NCBI RefSeq assembly: GCF_014137995.1
Contig: NZ_JACGWV010000001.1
Coordinates: forward strand, 2,790,001 to 2,854,000
Direction: 5' to 3'
Source: Promicromonospora sukumoe
GTDB taxonomy: Bacteria; Actinomycetota; Actinomycetes; Actinomycetales; Cellulomonadaceae
DNA length: 64,000 nt
Position 1 is the first letter of the stretch, and each line of letters begins with the position of its first letter. The translations under genes were made by a program, and so were the position numbers. The notes under the pieces were generated by a model. It had not been told where the DNA came from and made no database searches. It was given only the letters and a program-made list of their open reading frames with translations. Shown one piece after another: positions 26,474-34,361 of this stretch.

Positions 26474-26926
26474 ATGACCACCTGGAACAGCACGCGCGAG
26501 GCCGCGACGCAGGACGTCCGCGCATCCCTGCGCAGGTCGGGCACGACCTGGGCGGAGATCGCCGAGCACGTCGACCGCCCCCTGCTGTGGACCGTCGCCG
26601 CACTGCTGGGTTCGCACCCTGTGCCCGCCGACGTCGCCGAGGCGGTCGGCCGGCTGCTCGACCTCGACGAGGACACCGTCGTCGCCCTCCAGGAACAGCC
26701 GTACCGCCTCAACGGCGACAGCCTCCGGGCGGACCCGACGATCTACCGCTTCTACGAGCTCCTGGACGTCTACGGCCCGGCCCTCAAGGAGGCCATCCAC
26801 GAGGAGTTCGGCGACGGGATCATGAGCGCGATCAACTGCAACGTCGAGATCTCCCGCCGCGCGGACCCGGACGGGGACCGGGTCCGCGTGATCATCGACG
26901 GCAAGTTCCTGAAGTACCAGTGGTGA
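26474..26926 (+). CDS. cynS: Cyanase (cyanate hydratase)
   Basis: 150 aa, the standard length. Converts cyanate and bicarbonate to ammonia and CO2 (via carbamate). The N-terminal helical domain (1-80) is followed by the catalytic C-terminal domain. The catalytic Arg, Glu and Ser are all present as Arg92, Glu95 (IYRFYELLDVYGP) and Ser118 (GIMSAINCNV), each four positions before the E. coli residues 96, 99 and 122. The end GKFLKYQW is typical. CGGAGATCAG precedes the ATG. No carbonic anhydrase (cynT) gene is adjacent. An FNT transporter gene follows after 26 bases. Confidence 0.96.
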   Translation: MTTWNSTREAATQDVRASLRRSGTTWAEIAEHVDRPLLWTVAALLGSHPVPADVAEAVGRLLDLDEDTVVALQEQPYRLNGDSLRADPTIYRFYELLDVYGPALKEAIHEEFGDGIMSAINCNVEISRRADPDGDRVRVIIDGKFLKYQW

Positions 26927-26952
26927 CCCAGACCCCGATACGGAGCCCCCTC

Positions 26953-27765
26953 ATGTCCTACGTTGCCCCCAAGGACTTCGCGATCCGGATGGTCGACGCC
27001 GGCCAGGCCAAGGCGCTGATGTCCACCCGCGACACCTTCATCCGCGCCTACATGGCGGGCGCGATCCTCGCCCTGGCCGCCGCCTTCGCCGTCACCGTCA
27101 GCGTGCAGACCGGCCAGCCGCTCGTGGGTGCCGTCCTCTTCCCGGTCGGCTTCTGCATGCTGTACCTGCTCGGCTTCGACCTGCTGACCGGCGTGTTCAC
27201 GCTCGTTCCTCTCGCATGGCTGGACAAGCGCCCCGGCGTGACGGGCGCGGCGGTCCTCCGCAACTGGGGACTCGTCTTCCTGGGGAACTTCGCCGGGGCG
27301 CTGACCACCGCACTACTGATGGCAATCGTCTTCACCTATGGCTTCTCCAGCCCGCCGAGCGAGGTCGGCCAGGCCATAGGCGTGATCGGTGAGGGGCGGA
27401 CCGTGGGTTATGCGGAGCACGGAGCCGCCGGGATGCTCACCCTTTTCGTGCGCGGCGTGCTCTGCAACTGGATGGTCTCGACCGGCGTCGTCGGCGCCAT
27501 GATGTCCGACAGCCTCCCGGGCAAGGTCATCGCGATGTGGATGCCCATCATGGTGTTCTTCTACATGGGTTTCGAGCACTCCGTCGTCAACATGTTCCTC
27601 TTCCCGATCGGGCTCATGCTCGGCGGCGATTTCACGATCGGCGACTACCTGCTCTGGAACGAGCTGCCGACCGTGCTCGGCAATCTCGTCGGAGGACTGT
27701 TGTTCGTCGGGCTCGTGATCTATCGCACGCACCTCAGGACGTCCCCGGAAAGGGCGCTGCGCTGA
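26953..27765 (+). CDS. Formate/nitrite transporter (FNT) family channel
   Basis: 270 aa, six predicted helices with the FNT-type motifs LYLLGFDLLTGVFTL (discontinuous helix 2), GNFAGALTTALL and FEHSVVNMFLFPIGL (helix 5 region, conserved Glu-His-Ser-Asn). FNT channels pass small monovalent anions such as formate, nitrite or hydrosulfide. ATG 26953, with CGGAG ahead, is preferred; a GTG at 26923 overlapping the cynS stop is an alternative. Next to cyanase it probably imports cyanate or nitrite, replacing CynX. This is an inference from position. Confidence 0.92.
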   Translation: MSYVAPKDFAIRMVDAGQAKALMSTRDTFIRAYMAGAILALAAAFAVTVSVQTGQPLVGAVLFPVGFCMLYLLGFDLLTGVFTLVPLAWLDKRPGVTGAAVLRNWGLVFLGNFAGALTTALLMAIVFTYGFSSPPSEVGQAIGVIGEGRTVGYAEHGAAGMLTLFVRGVLCNWMVSTGVVGAMMSDSLPGKVIAMWMPIMVFFYMGFEHSVVNMFLFPIGLMLGGDFTIGDYLLWNELPTVLGNLVGGLLFVGLVIYRTHLRTSPERALR

Positions 27766-27772
27766 GCGTCTC

Positions 27773-28981
27773 CTAGGCCGTCCCGTCCCGGGCCGCACGC
27801 CGCACCGACTCGTCGTGCTCGGCGTGCGCCCGGTGCAGGAGGTCCATCAGCTCCTCCTCGTCGCGGGCCTTCTGGCGGTACTTCTCACCGAGGTTCTTGA
27901 TCGTCGTCTCCTCCTCGCACAGCGCCGCGTAGACGCGGATGCGCTCGCTGTGGTCCGCCGTGTAGCCGAGGTCCAGGTAGTCCGTCGCGTGGCGGCGGGC
28001 GTTGGAGATCGCCGTCTGCGCCCGCCCGGCCTTGCTCCACAGGGACGCGACCACGGTCACGACGATCACCCCGATGATGACGGTCAGCGACAGGCCCGTG
28101 CTGATCTCGAAGACCGGCACGTGCTCGCCGCCGTTGATGAACGGCACGTTGTTCTCGTGCAGCGCGTGGAGGACCAGCTTGACGCCGATGAAGGCCAGGA
28201 TGATGGCCAGCCCGTACGAGAGGTAGATCAGGCGGTCGAGCAGGCCGTCCAGCAGGAAGTAGAGCTGGCGCAGGCCCAGGAGCGAGAACGCGGTGGCGGT
28301 GAACACGATGTACACGTCCTGCGTCAGGCCGAAGATCGCGGGGATCGAGTCGAGCGCGAACAGCAGGTCGGTGCCGCCGATCGCGACCATGACCAGCAGC
28401 ATCGGGGTCAGCGCCCGCTTGCCGTCGTGGATCGTGAACAGCTTGTCGCCGTCGTAGTCCGGGCTGGTGTGGAACAGCCGGCGCGCGACCCGCACCGCGA
28501 TGTTCTCGTCGTGCCGCGACTCCGAGCTCTCCGGCTTGAGCATGTTGCCGGCCGTGATCAGCAGGATCAGGCCGAAGATGTAGAACACCCAGGCGAACGA
28601 GTTGATCAGTGCGGCGCCGAGGAAGATGAACCCGGTGCGCGCCGCCAGGGAGAACGTGATGCCGAACAGCAGCACCTTCTGCTGGTCCTCCCGCGGCACG
28701 CGGAAGCTCGTCATGATGATGAGGAAGACGAACAGGTTGTCGACCGACAGCGCCTTCTCGGTGATGTAGCCGGAGAAGTACTCCGACCCGGCGGCGCCCC
28801 CACCCAGCACCAGCACGCCGACCCCGAAGAGCAGGGCGATCCCCACGTAGACCGAGGACCAGATCGCGGCTTCTCTGAGCTCGGGGACGTGCGCCTTGCG
28901 CACATGGAAGAAGTAGTCGAAGAGGAGCAGCAGCACGATCCCGGCGATCGTGAGCGTCCAGACGAGGGGCGAGACGTCCAT
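27773..28981 (-). CDS. TerC/Alx family membrane protein (probable manganese exporter)
   Basis: 402 aa. Integral membrane protein with about eight or nine helices in two homologous halves; the characteristic acidic motifs are SVDNLFVFLIIMTSF (about 75-92) and FALDSIPAIFGLTQD (about 215-230). A soluble tail of about 85 residues follows the last helix. TerC relatives Alx and MeeF/MeeY export or metalate with Mn2+ and are often controlled by yybP-ykoY riboswitches; such an element seems present upstream (29090-29182). Convergent with the FNT gene, 7 bases apart. Confidence 0.92.
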   Translation of the reverse strand: MDVSPLVWTLTIAGIVLLLLFDYFFHVRKAHVPELREAAIWSSVYVGIALLFGVGVLVLGGGAAGSEYFSGYITEKALSVDNLFVFLIIMTSFRVPREDQQKVLLFGITFSLAARTGFIFLGAALINSFAWVFYIFGLILLITAGNMLKPESSESRHDENIAVRVARRLFHTSPDYDGDKLFTIHDGKRALTPMLLVMVAIGGTDLLFALDSIPAIFGLTQDVYIVFTATAFSLLGLRQLYFLLDGLLDRLIYLSYGLAIILAFIGVKLVLHALHENNVPFINGGEHVPVFEISTGLSLTVIIGVIVVTVVASLWSKAGRAQTAISNARRHATDYLDLGYTADHSERIRVYAALCEEETTIKNLGEKYRQKARDEEELMDLLHRAHAEHDESVRRAARDGTA

Positions 28982-29089
28982 GCGGCCTGCTTTCGGTCGA
29001 GGGACCCGGCCACCCGGTGCCCGCGACAGGTTCGGGCAACGAGGTGGCTGATGTCCGGACGAGGCGAGAGGCCTCCGAGATTACCCCTC

Positions 29090-29182
29090 CGGCGCCGCTG
29101 GGTTCTCGTCGAAACGCATGGACCGGGCACCCCGGGTTGTGCCCGGCCCCCACCCAGGGTTCACCCCTACTCCCCCGCACCG
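29090..29182 (-). ncRNA. Candidate yybP-ykoY (Mn2+) riboswitch aptamer
   Basis: On the minus strand, about 110 bases before the TerC start, the hallmark GGGGAGUAG loop occurs (29176-29167 reads GGGGGAGTAG). It is closed by CGGTGC (29182-29177) pairing with GCGCCG (29095-29090). Inside are GGGTGAACCC, CTGGGT/ACCCAG, and an 8-bp stem CCGGGCAC/GTGCCCGG; CGAGAACC near the 3' side recalls the family's CGAGACC. The 93-nt size and the TerC target fit. The second conserved loop is not a clear match, so the call is provisional. Confidence 0.5.
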
Positions 29183-29238
29183 AAGATCGTCTCGGGGTCG
29201 GACGACGCCGAGGGGCCTCCGTTGCTTGGATGGCTGCC

Positions 29239-30300
29239 ATGAGTGCTCCTGCCGCCGCAGCCGCGGCCCCCTCCCTGACCGGCGCCCGGCCGCGCTGGCA
29301 GTTCCTCGACTCGCTGCGCGGGTTCGCCGTGCTCGGCATCCTGCTGGTCAACGCGGTGGACATCACGCGCCTCGGCATGGCCCGCGTGATGGAGGGCGGC
29401 GCACCGATCCAGGACCCGGTGCTCGACGCGCTCTACCTCACCGTCCAGACCCGGTTCGTGCCGATCTTCGTCTTCCTGTTCGGCATCAGCCTCTGGATCG
29501 TGCTCGACGGCGCCCGGGCCCGCTCGGCCCGGCCGGCGCTCGTGCTGGTGCGGCGCCTCGTCGCGCTGTCGGTCATCGGCGGGCTGCTGATGCTCGTCTA
29601 CCCGGGCAACGTGCTCATCGAGTACGGGATCGTGGGCCTGCTGATGCTGCCCGTCGTCGCGTTCCTGCCGCGCTGGGTGACGCTGGCCGGCGGCGCGGTG
29701 CTGACCGTCGTGGCCTACGCGGCCTTCGGCGGCGGGCTGCCGTCGGTGCCCGGGCTGATCCTGCTCGGCGCGGGCGCGGCGGCGTACGGCCTGCCGCGCG
29801 CCCTGGAGTCCTCGGGCAGGACGGTCGCGATCGTGTTCGCGAGCGCCGCCGTGCTGACGGGCCCGGCCCTGTTCTGGCAGCTCACGACGTCGAGCGGCGA
29901 CCCTCGGTTCTCGACGGCGGGCTCGGTCGCGGGCCTGGTCATGGCCGTGTTCTACACCACGGGCCTGGCGCTGCTGTGGCGCACCCCCGCACGCCGCGCG
30001 ATCGCGGCCTTCTTCGAGCCGCTGGGCCGGATGGCGCTGACCAACTACGTGGGCGCGGCGGTCGTGGTGGCGCTGGTCGCGCAGGTCGTGGACTTCGGGC
30101 ACACGACCAGCGCGGCGCCCGTCGTGGCCCTCGCCCTGGGGCTCATCGTGGTGCAGTCGGTGCTGAGCCGGCTCTGGCTGAAGCACTTCGTGTACGGCCC
30201 GGTCGAGTGGCTGTGGCGGACGGCGACGTGGCTGCGTCCGGCGGCGATGCGACGTCGGGCCCGCGTCGTCGAGCCGGCTCCCGCAACCGAAGCCTCGTAG
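29239..30300 (+). CDS. DUF418 (YeiB-like) membrane protein
   Basis: 353 aa, about nine or ten membrane helices. The N-terminus FLDSLRGFAVLGILLVNAV is the signature of the DUF1624/DUF418 group related to acyltransferase-3 membrane enzymes, and the C-terminal half (PLGRMALTNYVGAAVVVAL) matches DUF418. Function is unknown; a role in transferring acyl groups to envelope molecules is speculative. ATG 29239 lacks an obvious ribosome site. It is divergent from TerC and followed after 31 bases by a TetR gene. Confidence 0.85.
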   Translation: MSAPAAAAAAPSLTGARPRWQFLDSLRGFAVLGILLVNAVDITRLGMARVMEGGAPIQDPVLDALYLTVQTRFVPIFVFLFGISLWIVLDGARARSARPALVLVRRLVALSVIGGLLMLVYPGNVLIEYGIVGLLMLPVVAFLPRWVTLAGGAVLTVVAYAAFGGGLPSVPGLILLGAGAAAYGLPRALESSGRTVAIVFASAAVLTGPALFWQLTTSSGDPRFSTAGSVAGLVMAVFYTTGLALLWRTPARRAIAAFFEPLGRMALTNYVGAAVVVALVAQVVDFGHTTSAAPVVALALGLIVVQSVLSRLWLKHFVYGPVEWLWRTATWLRPAAMRRRARVVEPAPATEAS

Positions 30301-30307
30301 GCAAAAA

Positions 30308-30324
30308 CCTAAAGGGTGTAGGCT
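30308..30324 (+). promoter_or_regulatory. Leaderless -10 box with CCTA-N7-TAGG repeat
   Basis: TAGGCT (30319-30324) ends 7 bases before the TetR ATG. The short inverted repeat CCTA...TAGG (30308-30322) covers it, which suggests autorepression; the arms are only 4 bp. Confidence 0.4.
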
Positions 30325-30331
30325 GGGCCTC

Positions 30332-30919
30332 ATGGCCCGCACCACCCTGACCCCTGGCTCGGTGATCGCCGAGGCGGCGGCGCTGGCCGACGAGAGCGGA
30401 CTGGACACGGTCACGCTCTCGGCGGTCGCCCGGCGTCTCGGCGTCGCCACGCCCAGCCTGTACTCGCACGTCCGCGACCACGCCGCCCTCCTGGACGGCG
30501 TGCACGCGCTCGCCCTGGGCGACCTGGCCGCCCGCGTGGCCGAGGCAGTAGCCGGCCGGTCCGGCCGGCCCGCCCTCGAAGGGCTGGCCGAGGCCCACCG
30601 GTCGTTCGCCCGCGAGGCGCCCGGCCGGTGGCAGGCGCTCCAGCGCCGGGCCGGCCCCGCCGTCGTCGCGTCCGACGCCGCCCGGTCGGTCGTCGCGCTC
30701 ACCGACGCCGTGCTGCGGGGCTACGACATCCCGCCGGGCGAACGCGTCCACGTGACCCGCCTGCTCGGCAGCACGATCAACGGGTTCCTCGCGCTGGAGC
30801 GCACCGGCAGCTTCGACCACAGCGAGCCCGCGCCCGACGTGTCCTGGGCCCGGACGATCGGCGCGCTCGACACCCTCCTGCGCGCCTGGCCCACCGAGCC
30901 GGCGAACCCCACCACATGA
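30332..30919 (+). CDS. TetR family regulator (WHG-type C-terminal domain)
   Basis: 195 aa. HTH at about 10-55 (LSAVARRLGVATPSLYSHVR), then a helical domain with AREAPGRWQALQRRAGPAV and LLGSTINGFLALERTGSFD, the latter typical of TetR proteins with the WHG domain. No ribosome site; a TAGGCT box suggests a leaderless transcript. Its stop region overlaps a possible ATG of the SGNH hydrolase gene that follows, so the two are probably one operon, and the hydrolase may be a regulated target. Confidence 0.9.
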   Translation: MARTTLTPGSVIAEAAALADESGLDTVTLSAVARRLGVATPSLYSHVRDHAALLDGVHALALGDLAARVAEAVAGRSGRPALEGLAEAHRSFAREAPGRWQALQRRAGPAVVASDAARSVVALTDAVLRGYDIPPGERVHVTRLLGSTINGFLALERTGSFDHSEPAPDVSWARTIGALDTLLRAWPTEPANPTT

Positions 30920-30942
30920 ACGACAAGAACGAGGAGCACACC

Positions 30943-32118
30943 ATGCTCAGCACCCCGCTCACCCCTGCCTTCGTGCACGGGGCCGCCGAGATCGAGACCA
31001 CGGAGCGCGGCCTGCGCCCGCACCGCCTGCCGCAGTGGGCGCGCACGCAGTTCCCTGACCCGCACCTGCTCATGATGGAGGCGCAGCCCTCCGGCGTCCG
31101 CCTGGAGCTGACGACGGCCGCGCGGACCGTCGCGGTCGTGACCCACCCGTCGCGGCTCGCCTACCGCGGCGCGGACCGTCCGCGGGGCAGCGTCGACCTG
31201 GTGGTCGACGGCGTCCCCGTGGCGAGCAGCCCGCTCGACGGCGGCGACGTCGTGCTGGCCGACCTGCAGACCGGCGCCACCGAGTTCCTGCCGGGCTCCG
31301 CGCACACGACGACGTTCGACGGCCTGCCCGCCGGCGAGAAGCGGGTCGAGGTCTGGCTGCCGCACAACGAGTCCGTCGAGCTGATCGAGCTGCGCACCGA
31401 CGAGCCGGTCGCCCCCGTGGAGCAGGACCGCCCCGTGTGGCTGCACCACGGCAGCTCGATCAGCCACGGCTCGAACGCGAGCACGCCGACCCAGATCTGG
31501 CCCGCGGTCGCCGCGCGCCTGGGCGACGTCAGCCTGCGCAACCTCGGGCTCGGCGGCAACGCGCTCGTCGACCCGTTCGTCGCCCGCACGATCCGGGACG
31601 CCCCCGCCGACGTGATCAGCGTCAAGCTCGGCATCAACGTCGTCAACCTCGACGGGATGCGGCTGCGCACCTTCGTGCCGGCCGTGCACGGCTTCCTCGA
31701 CACCATCCGCGACGGGCACCCGACCACGCCGCTCCTGCTGGTCTCGCCGATCTTCTGCGGCATCCACGAGGACACGCCCGGCCCGGGCGCCGTCGACCCC
31801 GAGAGCCTCGGCACCGACCAGGTGCGGTTCGTCGCCACGGGCCGCAGCGAGGAGCAGCAGCAGGGCAAGCTCACGCTGCGCGTCATCCGCGACGCGCTCG
31901 CGTCCGTCGTCGAGCACCGGGCCGACGACGTGAACCTGCACTACCTGGACGGCACCGCGCTGTACGGGGCGGACGACGCCGTCGACCACCCCCTGCCCGA
32001 CGCGCTGCACCCCGACACCGCGACCCACCGGATCATCGGCGAGCGGTTCGCGGCGCACGCCTTCAGCGGGACGGGGCCGTTCGGCCGGACGACGGCGCGG
32101 GGAACCGCACGGCGGTGA
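30943..32118 (+). CDS. SGNH/GDSL hydrolase with N-terminal beta domain (SsfX3-like)
   Basis: 391 aa. The N-terminal beta-rich domain (about 1-160) precedes an SGNH esterase domain with block I HHGSSISHGSN (170s, probable nucleophile Ser172), a block III-like GINVVN and block V DALHPD (Asp-x-x-His). This two-domain layout is seen in SsfX3-type acyl esterases. ATG 30943 is chosen because GAGGAG lies at good spacing; ATG 30916, overlapping the tetR stop, is possible. No signal peptide, so cytosolic. Substrate unknown. Its last 56 bases overlap the convergent kinase gene. Confidence 0.88.
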   Translation: MLSTPLTPAFVHGAAEIETTERGLRPHRLPQWARTQFPDPHLLMMEAQPSGVRLELTTAARTVAVVTHPSRLAYRGADRPRGSVDLVVDGVPVASSPLDGGDVVLADLQTGATEFLPGSAHTTTFDGLPAGEKRVEVWLPHNESVELIELRTDEPVAPVEQDRPVWLHHGSSISHGSNASTPTQIWPAVAARLGDVSLRNLGLGGNALVDPFVARTIRDAPADVISVKLGINVVNLDGMRLRTFVPAVHGFLDTIRDGHPTTPLLLVSPIFCGIHEDTPGPGAVDPESLGTDQVRFVATGRSEEQQQGKLTLRVIRDALASVVEHRADDVNLHYLDGTALYGADDAVDHPLPDALHPDTATHRIIGERFAAHAFSGTGPFGRTTARGTARR

Positions 32119-33244
32119 CGAACCGCCCGTCCTCGACCCGGGCGGTCAGCTCGCCGCCGTCGTCCGCCACCCGGCGGCCGAGGGCGGCGAGCCCGCGCAG
32201 CTCCGGCGGGCCGTCGTCGGCCGCGCCGTCGTTGACGACCGTGATGCCGCCCTCGGCGAGCTCGATGCGCACCAGCGTGGCGCGCGAGTGCCGCAGGATG
32301 TTCGTCGTCGTCTCCCGCAGCACCTGCGCCGAGAGGTCGATCGCCCGGGCGCCGACCTCGCCGCGGCGGTCGACCCGCACCCGCATGCCCGCCGCCTCCA
32401 TGAGGTTGCGCGCGTTCTCCAGCTCCGCGGACAGGTTGAGCTTGCGCTGCCCGTAGGCGAGCTCCTTGGTCTGCGCGATGGTGTCGCCCACCAGCGTGTA
32501 CATCTCGCGCAGCTCCTGCTCCACGCGCTCCGTGTCGGTGCGCACCAGCTTCTGGGCCAGCGCGATCTTCAGCTTGACCACGTGCAGGGTGTGGCCCTGG
32601 ATGTCGTGCAGGTCGCTCGCGAACCGCATCCGCTCCCGGACGACCGCCAGCTCCGCGTCGCGCTCGCGGGCCTCCTCCAGCTCGGCCATGACGTCGTAGA
32701 ACCCCTTGTTGGGGAACATCAGGCCGATCAGCACCACGGTGATCCCGGTGGGGATGACGACGTTCGCGAGCAGCTCGTCCACGCCGGGATCGGCGGCGCG
32801 GGCCATGCCCAGCGCGCCGACCGCCGCCACGTAGACGGCGATCCCGACGGCCAGCACGGCGCGGTGGCGCGGCAGCTGCGCGACGCTCAGGCCGGCCACG
32901 ACGGCGAGCGCGTAGTAGGCGGCCTGCGGGTCGCCGTCGATCACCAGCACCCCGTAGGGCCAGACGGCGCCCGCGACCAGGAGGCACGGCAGCGCGACGC
33001 GGTTGATCTCGCCGACCGTCCATCGCTCGAAGGCCACGACCACCGCGACGACCCCGAGCCCCAGGACGACGACGTCCAGCGGCGTCTGCGCCTGGCGGAT
33101 CAGCATGAACACGCCGACCGCGATCAGCAGCGGCAGCATCATCGAGAGGTTGAGCGCGCGGAACCGCCGCCGCGAGACCCGGGTGGCGGCGGGCGACCAG
33201 GGGGCCGCCGGGAGCCGCCCCGGGCGAGCAGATCCAGCGTTCAT
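32063..33244 (-). CDS. DesK-like sensor histidine kinase without adjacent response regulator
   Basis: 393 aa. N-terminal membrane region with about six helices (33-180), a coiled linker, then the HisKA_3 helix FASDLHDIQGHTLHVVKLKI with His213 and a compact HATPase domain (QVLRETTTNILRHS; VVNDGAADDGPPELRGLAAL). The ATG at 33244 is the first start giving the expected membrane domain. No response regulator gene lies next to it; downstream is the convergent SGNH gene. It is divergent from an ABC exporter that it may help control through an unlinked regulator. Confidence 0.88.
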   Translation of the reverse strand: MNAGSARPGRLPAAPWSPAATRVSRRRFRALNLSMMLPLLIAVGVFMLIRQAQTPLDVVVLGLGVVAVVVAFERWTVGEINRVALPCLLVAGAVWPYGVLVIDGDPQAAYYALAVVAGLSVAQLPRHRAVLAVGIAVYVAAVGALGMARAADPGVDELLANVVIPTGITVVLIGLMFPNKGFYDVMAELEEARERDAELAVVRERMRFASDLHDIQGHTLHVVKLKIALAQKLVRTDTERVEQELREMYTLVGDTIAQTKELAYGQRKLNLSAELENARNLMEAAGMRVRVDRRGEVGARAIDLSAQVLRETTTNILRHSRATLVRIELAEGGITVVNDGAADDGPPELRGLAALGRRVADDGGELTARVEDGRFVTAVRFPAPSSGRTAPSR

Positions 33245-33311
33245 GGAGGTGGGTCTTCTCGTCGATCGACAGTGGCCCTCCCAGTATGGTCGCCGCACGA
33301 CGGCGCAGCAG

Positions 33312-33324
33312 TGACGCTGCGTCA
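33312..33324. promoter_or_regulatory. Palindrome TGACGC-T-GCGTCA
   Basis: A perfect 6-1-6 palindrome in the gap between the kinase and the ABC exporter (33245-33407), a candidate binding site for a regulator of one or both. Confidence 0.45.
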
Positions 33325-33365
33325 TACGTTCCGCCCCGGGATGTCATGCCGCGGACCTGACGCCA

Positions 33366-33379
33366 GCACACTGTTGTGC
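33366..33379. promoter_or_regulatory. Inverted repeat GCACA-CTGT-TGTGC
   Basis: A perfect 5-bp-arm inverted repeat about 30-40 bases upstream of the ABC ATPase start, probably within its promoter. Confidence 0.4.
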
Positions 33380-33386
33380 GGCCGCG

Positions 33387-33399
33387 GAACACGGTGTTC
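33387..33399. promoter_or_regulatory. Palindrome GAACAC-G-GTGTTC
   Basis: A perfect 6-1-6 palindrome ending 8 bases before the ATPase ATG (33408), well placed for repression of the exporter operon. Confidence 0.5.
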
Positions 33400-33407
33400 T
33401 TGGGGGC

Positions 33408-34307
33408 ATGACGACAACCCCCGCCATCGACATCGACCGGCTGAACGTCACCTACGGTGACTTCCACGCCGTCAAGGACCTCTCGTTCCAGGTGGAGCAG
33501 GGCGAGCTGTACGCGCTGCTGGGCACCAACGGGGCGGGGAAGACCTCGACGCTGGAGGTCGTCGAGGGACACCGCAAGGCCTCGTCGGGCACGGTGCGCG
33601 TGCTCGGCAAGGACCCCTCCGACCGCCGCGCCGTGCGTCCCCGGATGGGGATCATGCTCCAGGAGAGCGGCTTCTCCCCCGACCTCACCGTCGCCGAGTC
33701 GGTCCGGCTCATCGGCAAGCTCAGCGGACGCACCGACACGGTCGACCGCGTGCTGGGCATCGTCGACCTGACCCGCAAGGCCGACACCCGCGTCTCCCAG
33801 CTCTCCGGCGGCGAGAAGCGGCGGCTCGACTTCTCCACCGCCGTGTACGGGCGGCCCGAGCTCGTCTTCCTGGACGAGCCGACGACCGGCCTGGACATCC
33901 AGTCCCGCGACGCGCTGTGGGACGCCGTCGACCAGCTCCGCGAGGACGGGTCCACGGTCGTGCTGACCACGCACTACCTGGAGGAGGCGCAGCAGCGCGC
34001 CGACCGCATCGGCCTGATGCACAACGGCACGTTCCGCCACGAGGGCACGGTCGCCGAGCTGACCCGCACCCTGCCGGCGGCCATCCGGTTCTCGCTCCCG
34101 GCGGGCTCCCCCGCGCCGCTGCTGCAGGCCGCGCCGCTGGCCGACGGGTCCTACCAGATCGAGACCTTCGACCTGCAGACCGACCTCAAGCAGCTCCTCG
34201 ACTGGGCGCACGCGCACTCGGTCGACCTGGTCGGCCTGTCCGCCGCACCGACCCGGCTCGACGACGTGTTCCGCGCCATCGAGGCCGACCCCGTCGCGGC
34301 CGCCTGA
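33408..34307 (+). CDS. ABC-2 type exporter ATPase
   Basis: 299 aa. Walker A GTNGAGKTST near 42, Q-loop MLQESGFSPDLTV, signature LSGGEKRRLDFSTAVYG, Walker B LVFLDEPTTGLD and H-loop TTHYLEEAQQRADRI, followed by a C-terminal region of about 80 residues as in DrrA/CcmA-like exporters. Three palindromes sit just upstream. The next gene encodes its membrane partner. Such pairs beside DesK-like kinases often export peptides, lipids or drugs; the substrate is unknown. Confidence 0.94.
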   Translation: MTTTPAIDIDRLNVTYGDFHAVKDLSFQVEQGELYALLGTNGAGKTSTLEVVEGHRKASSGTVRVLGKDPSDRRAVRPRMGIMLQESGFSPDLTVAESVRLIGKLSGRTDTVDRVLGIVDLTRKADTRVSQLSGGEKRRLDFSTAVYGRPELVFLDEPTTGLDIQSRDALWDAVDQLREDGSTVVLTTHYLEEAQQRADRIGLMHNGTFRHEGTVAELTRTLPAAIRFSLPAGSPAPLLQAAPLADGSYQIETFDLQTDLKQLLDWAHAHSVDLVGLSAAPTRLDDVFRAIEADPVAAA

Positions 34308-34361
34308 ACCACGGCCACCCGAACCCCCACCACCCCGCATCGCAGAACGGACACCACCGCA

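Noticed and set aside
26474..27765. Fusion or frameshift joining cynS to the FNT gene
   Set aside because: cynS has its normal stop and length; the FNT frame opening upstream is only a shadow frame and has its own ATG with a ribosome site.
29041..29100. A riboswitch on the plus strand for the DUF418 gene, because GGCGAGAGGCC recalls the yybP-ykoY 3' end
   Set aside because: No GGGGAGTAG element exists upstream on that strand; the hallmark is only on the minus strand facing terC.
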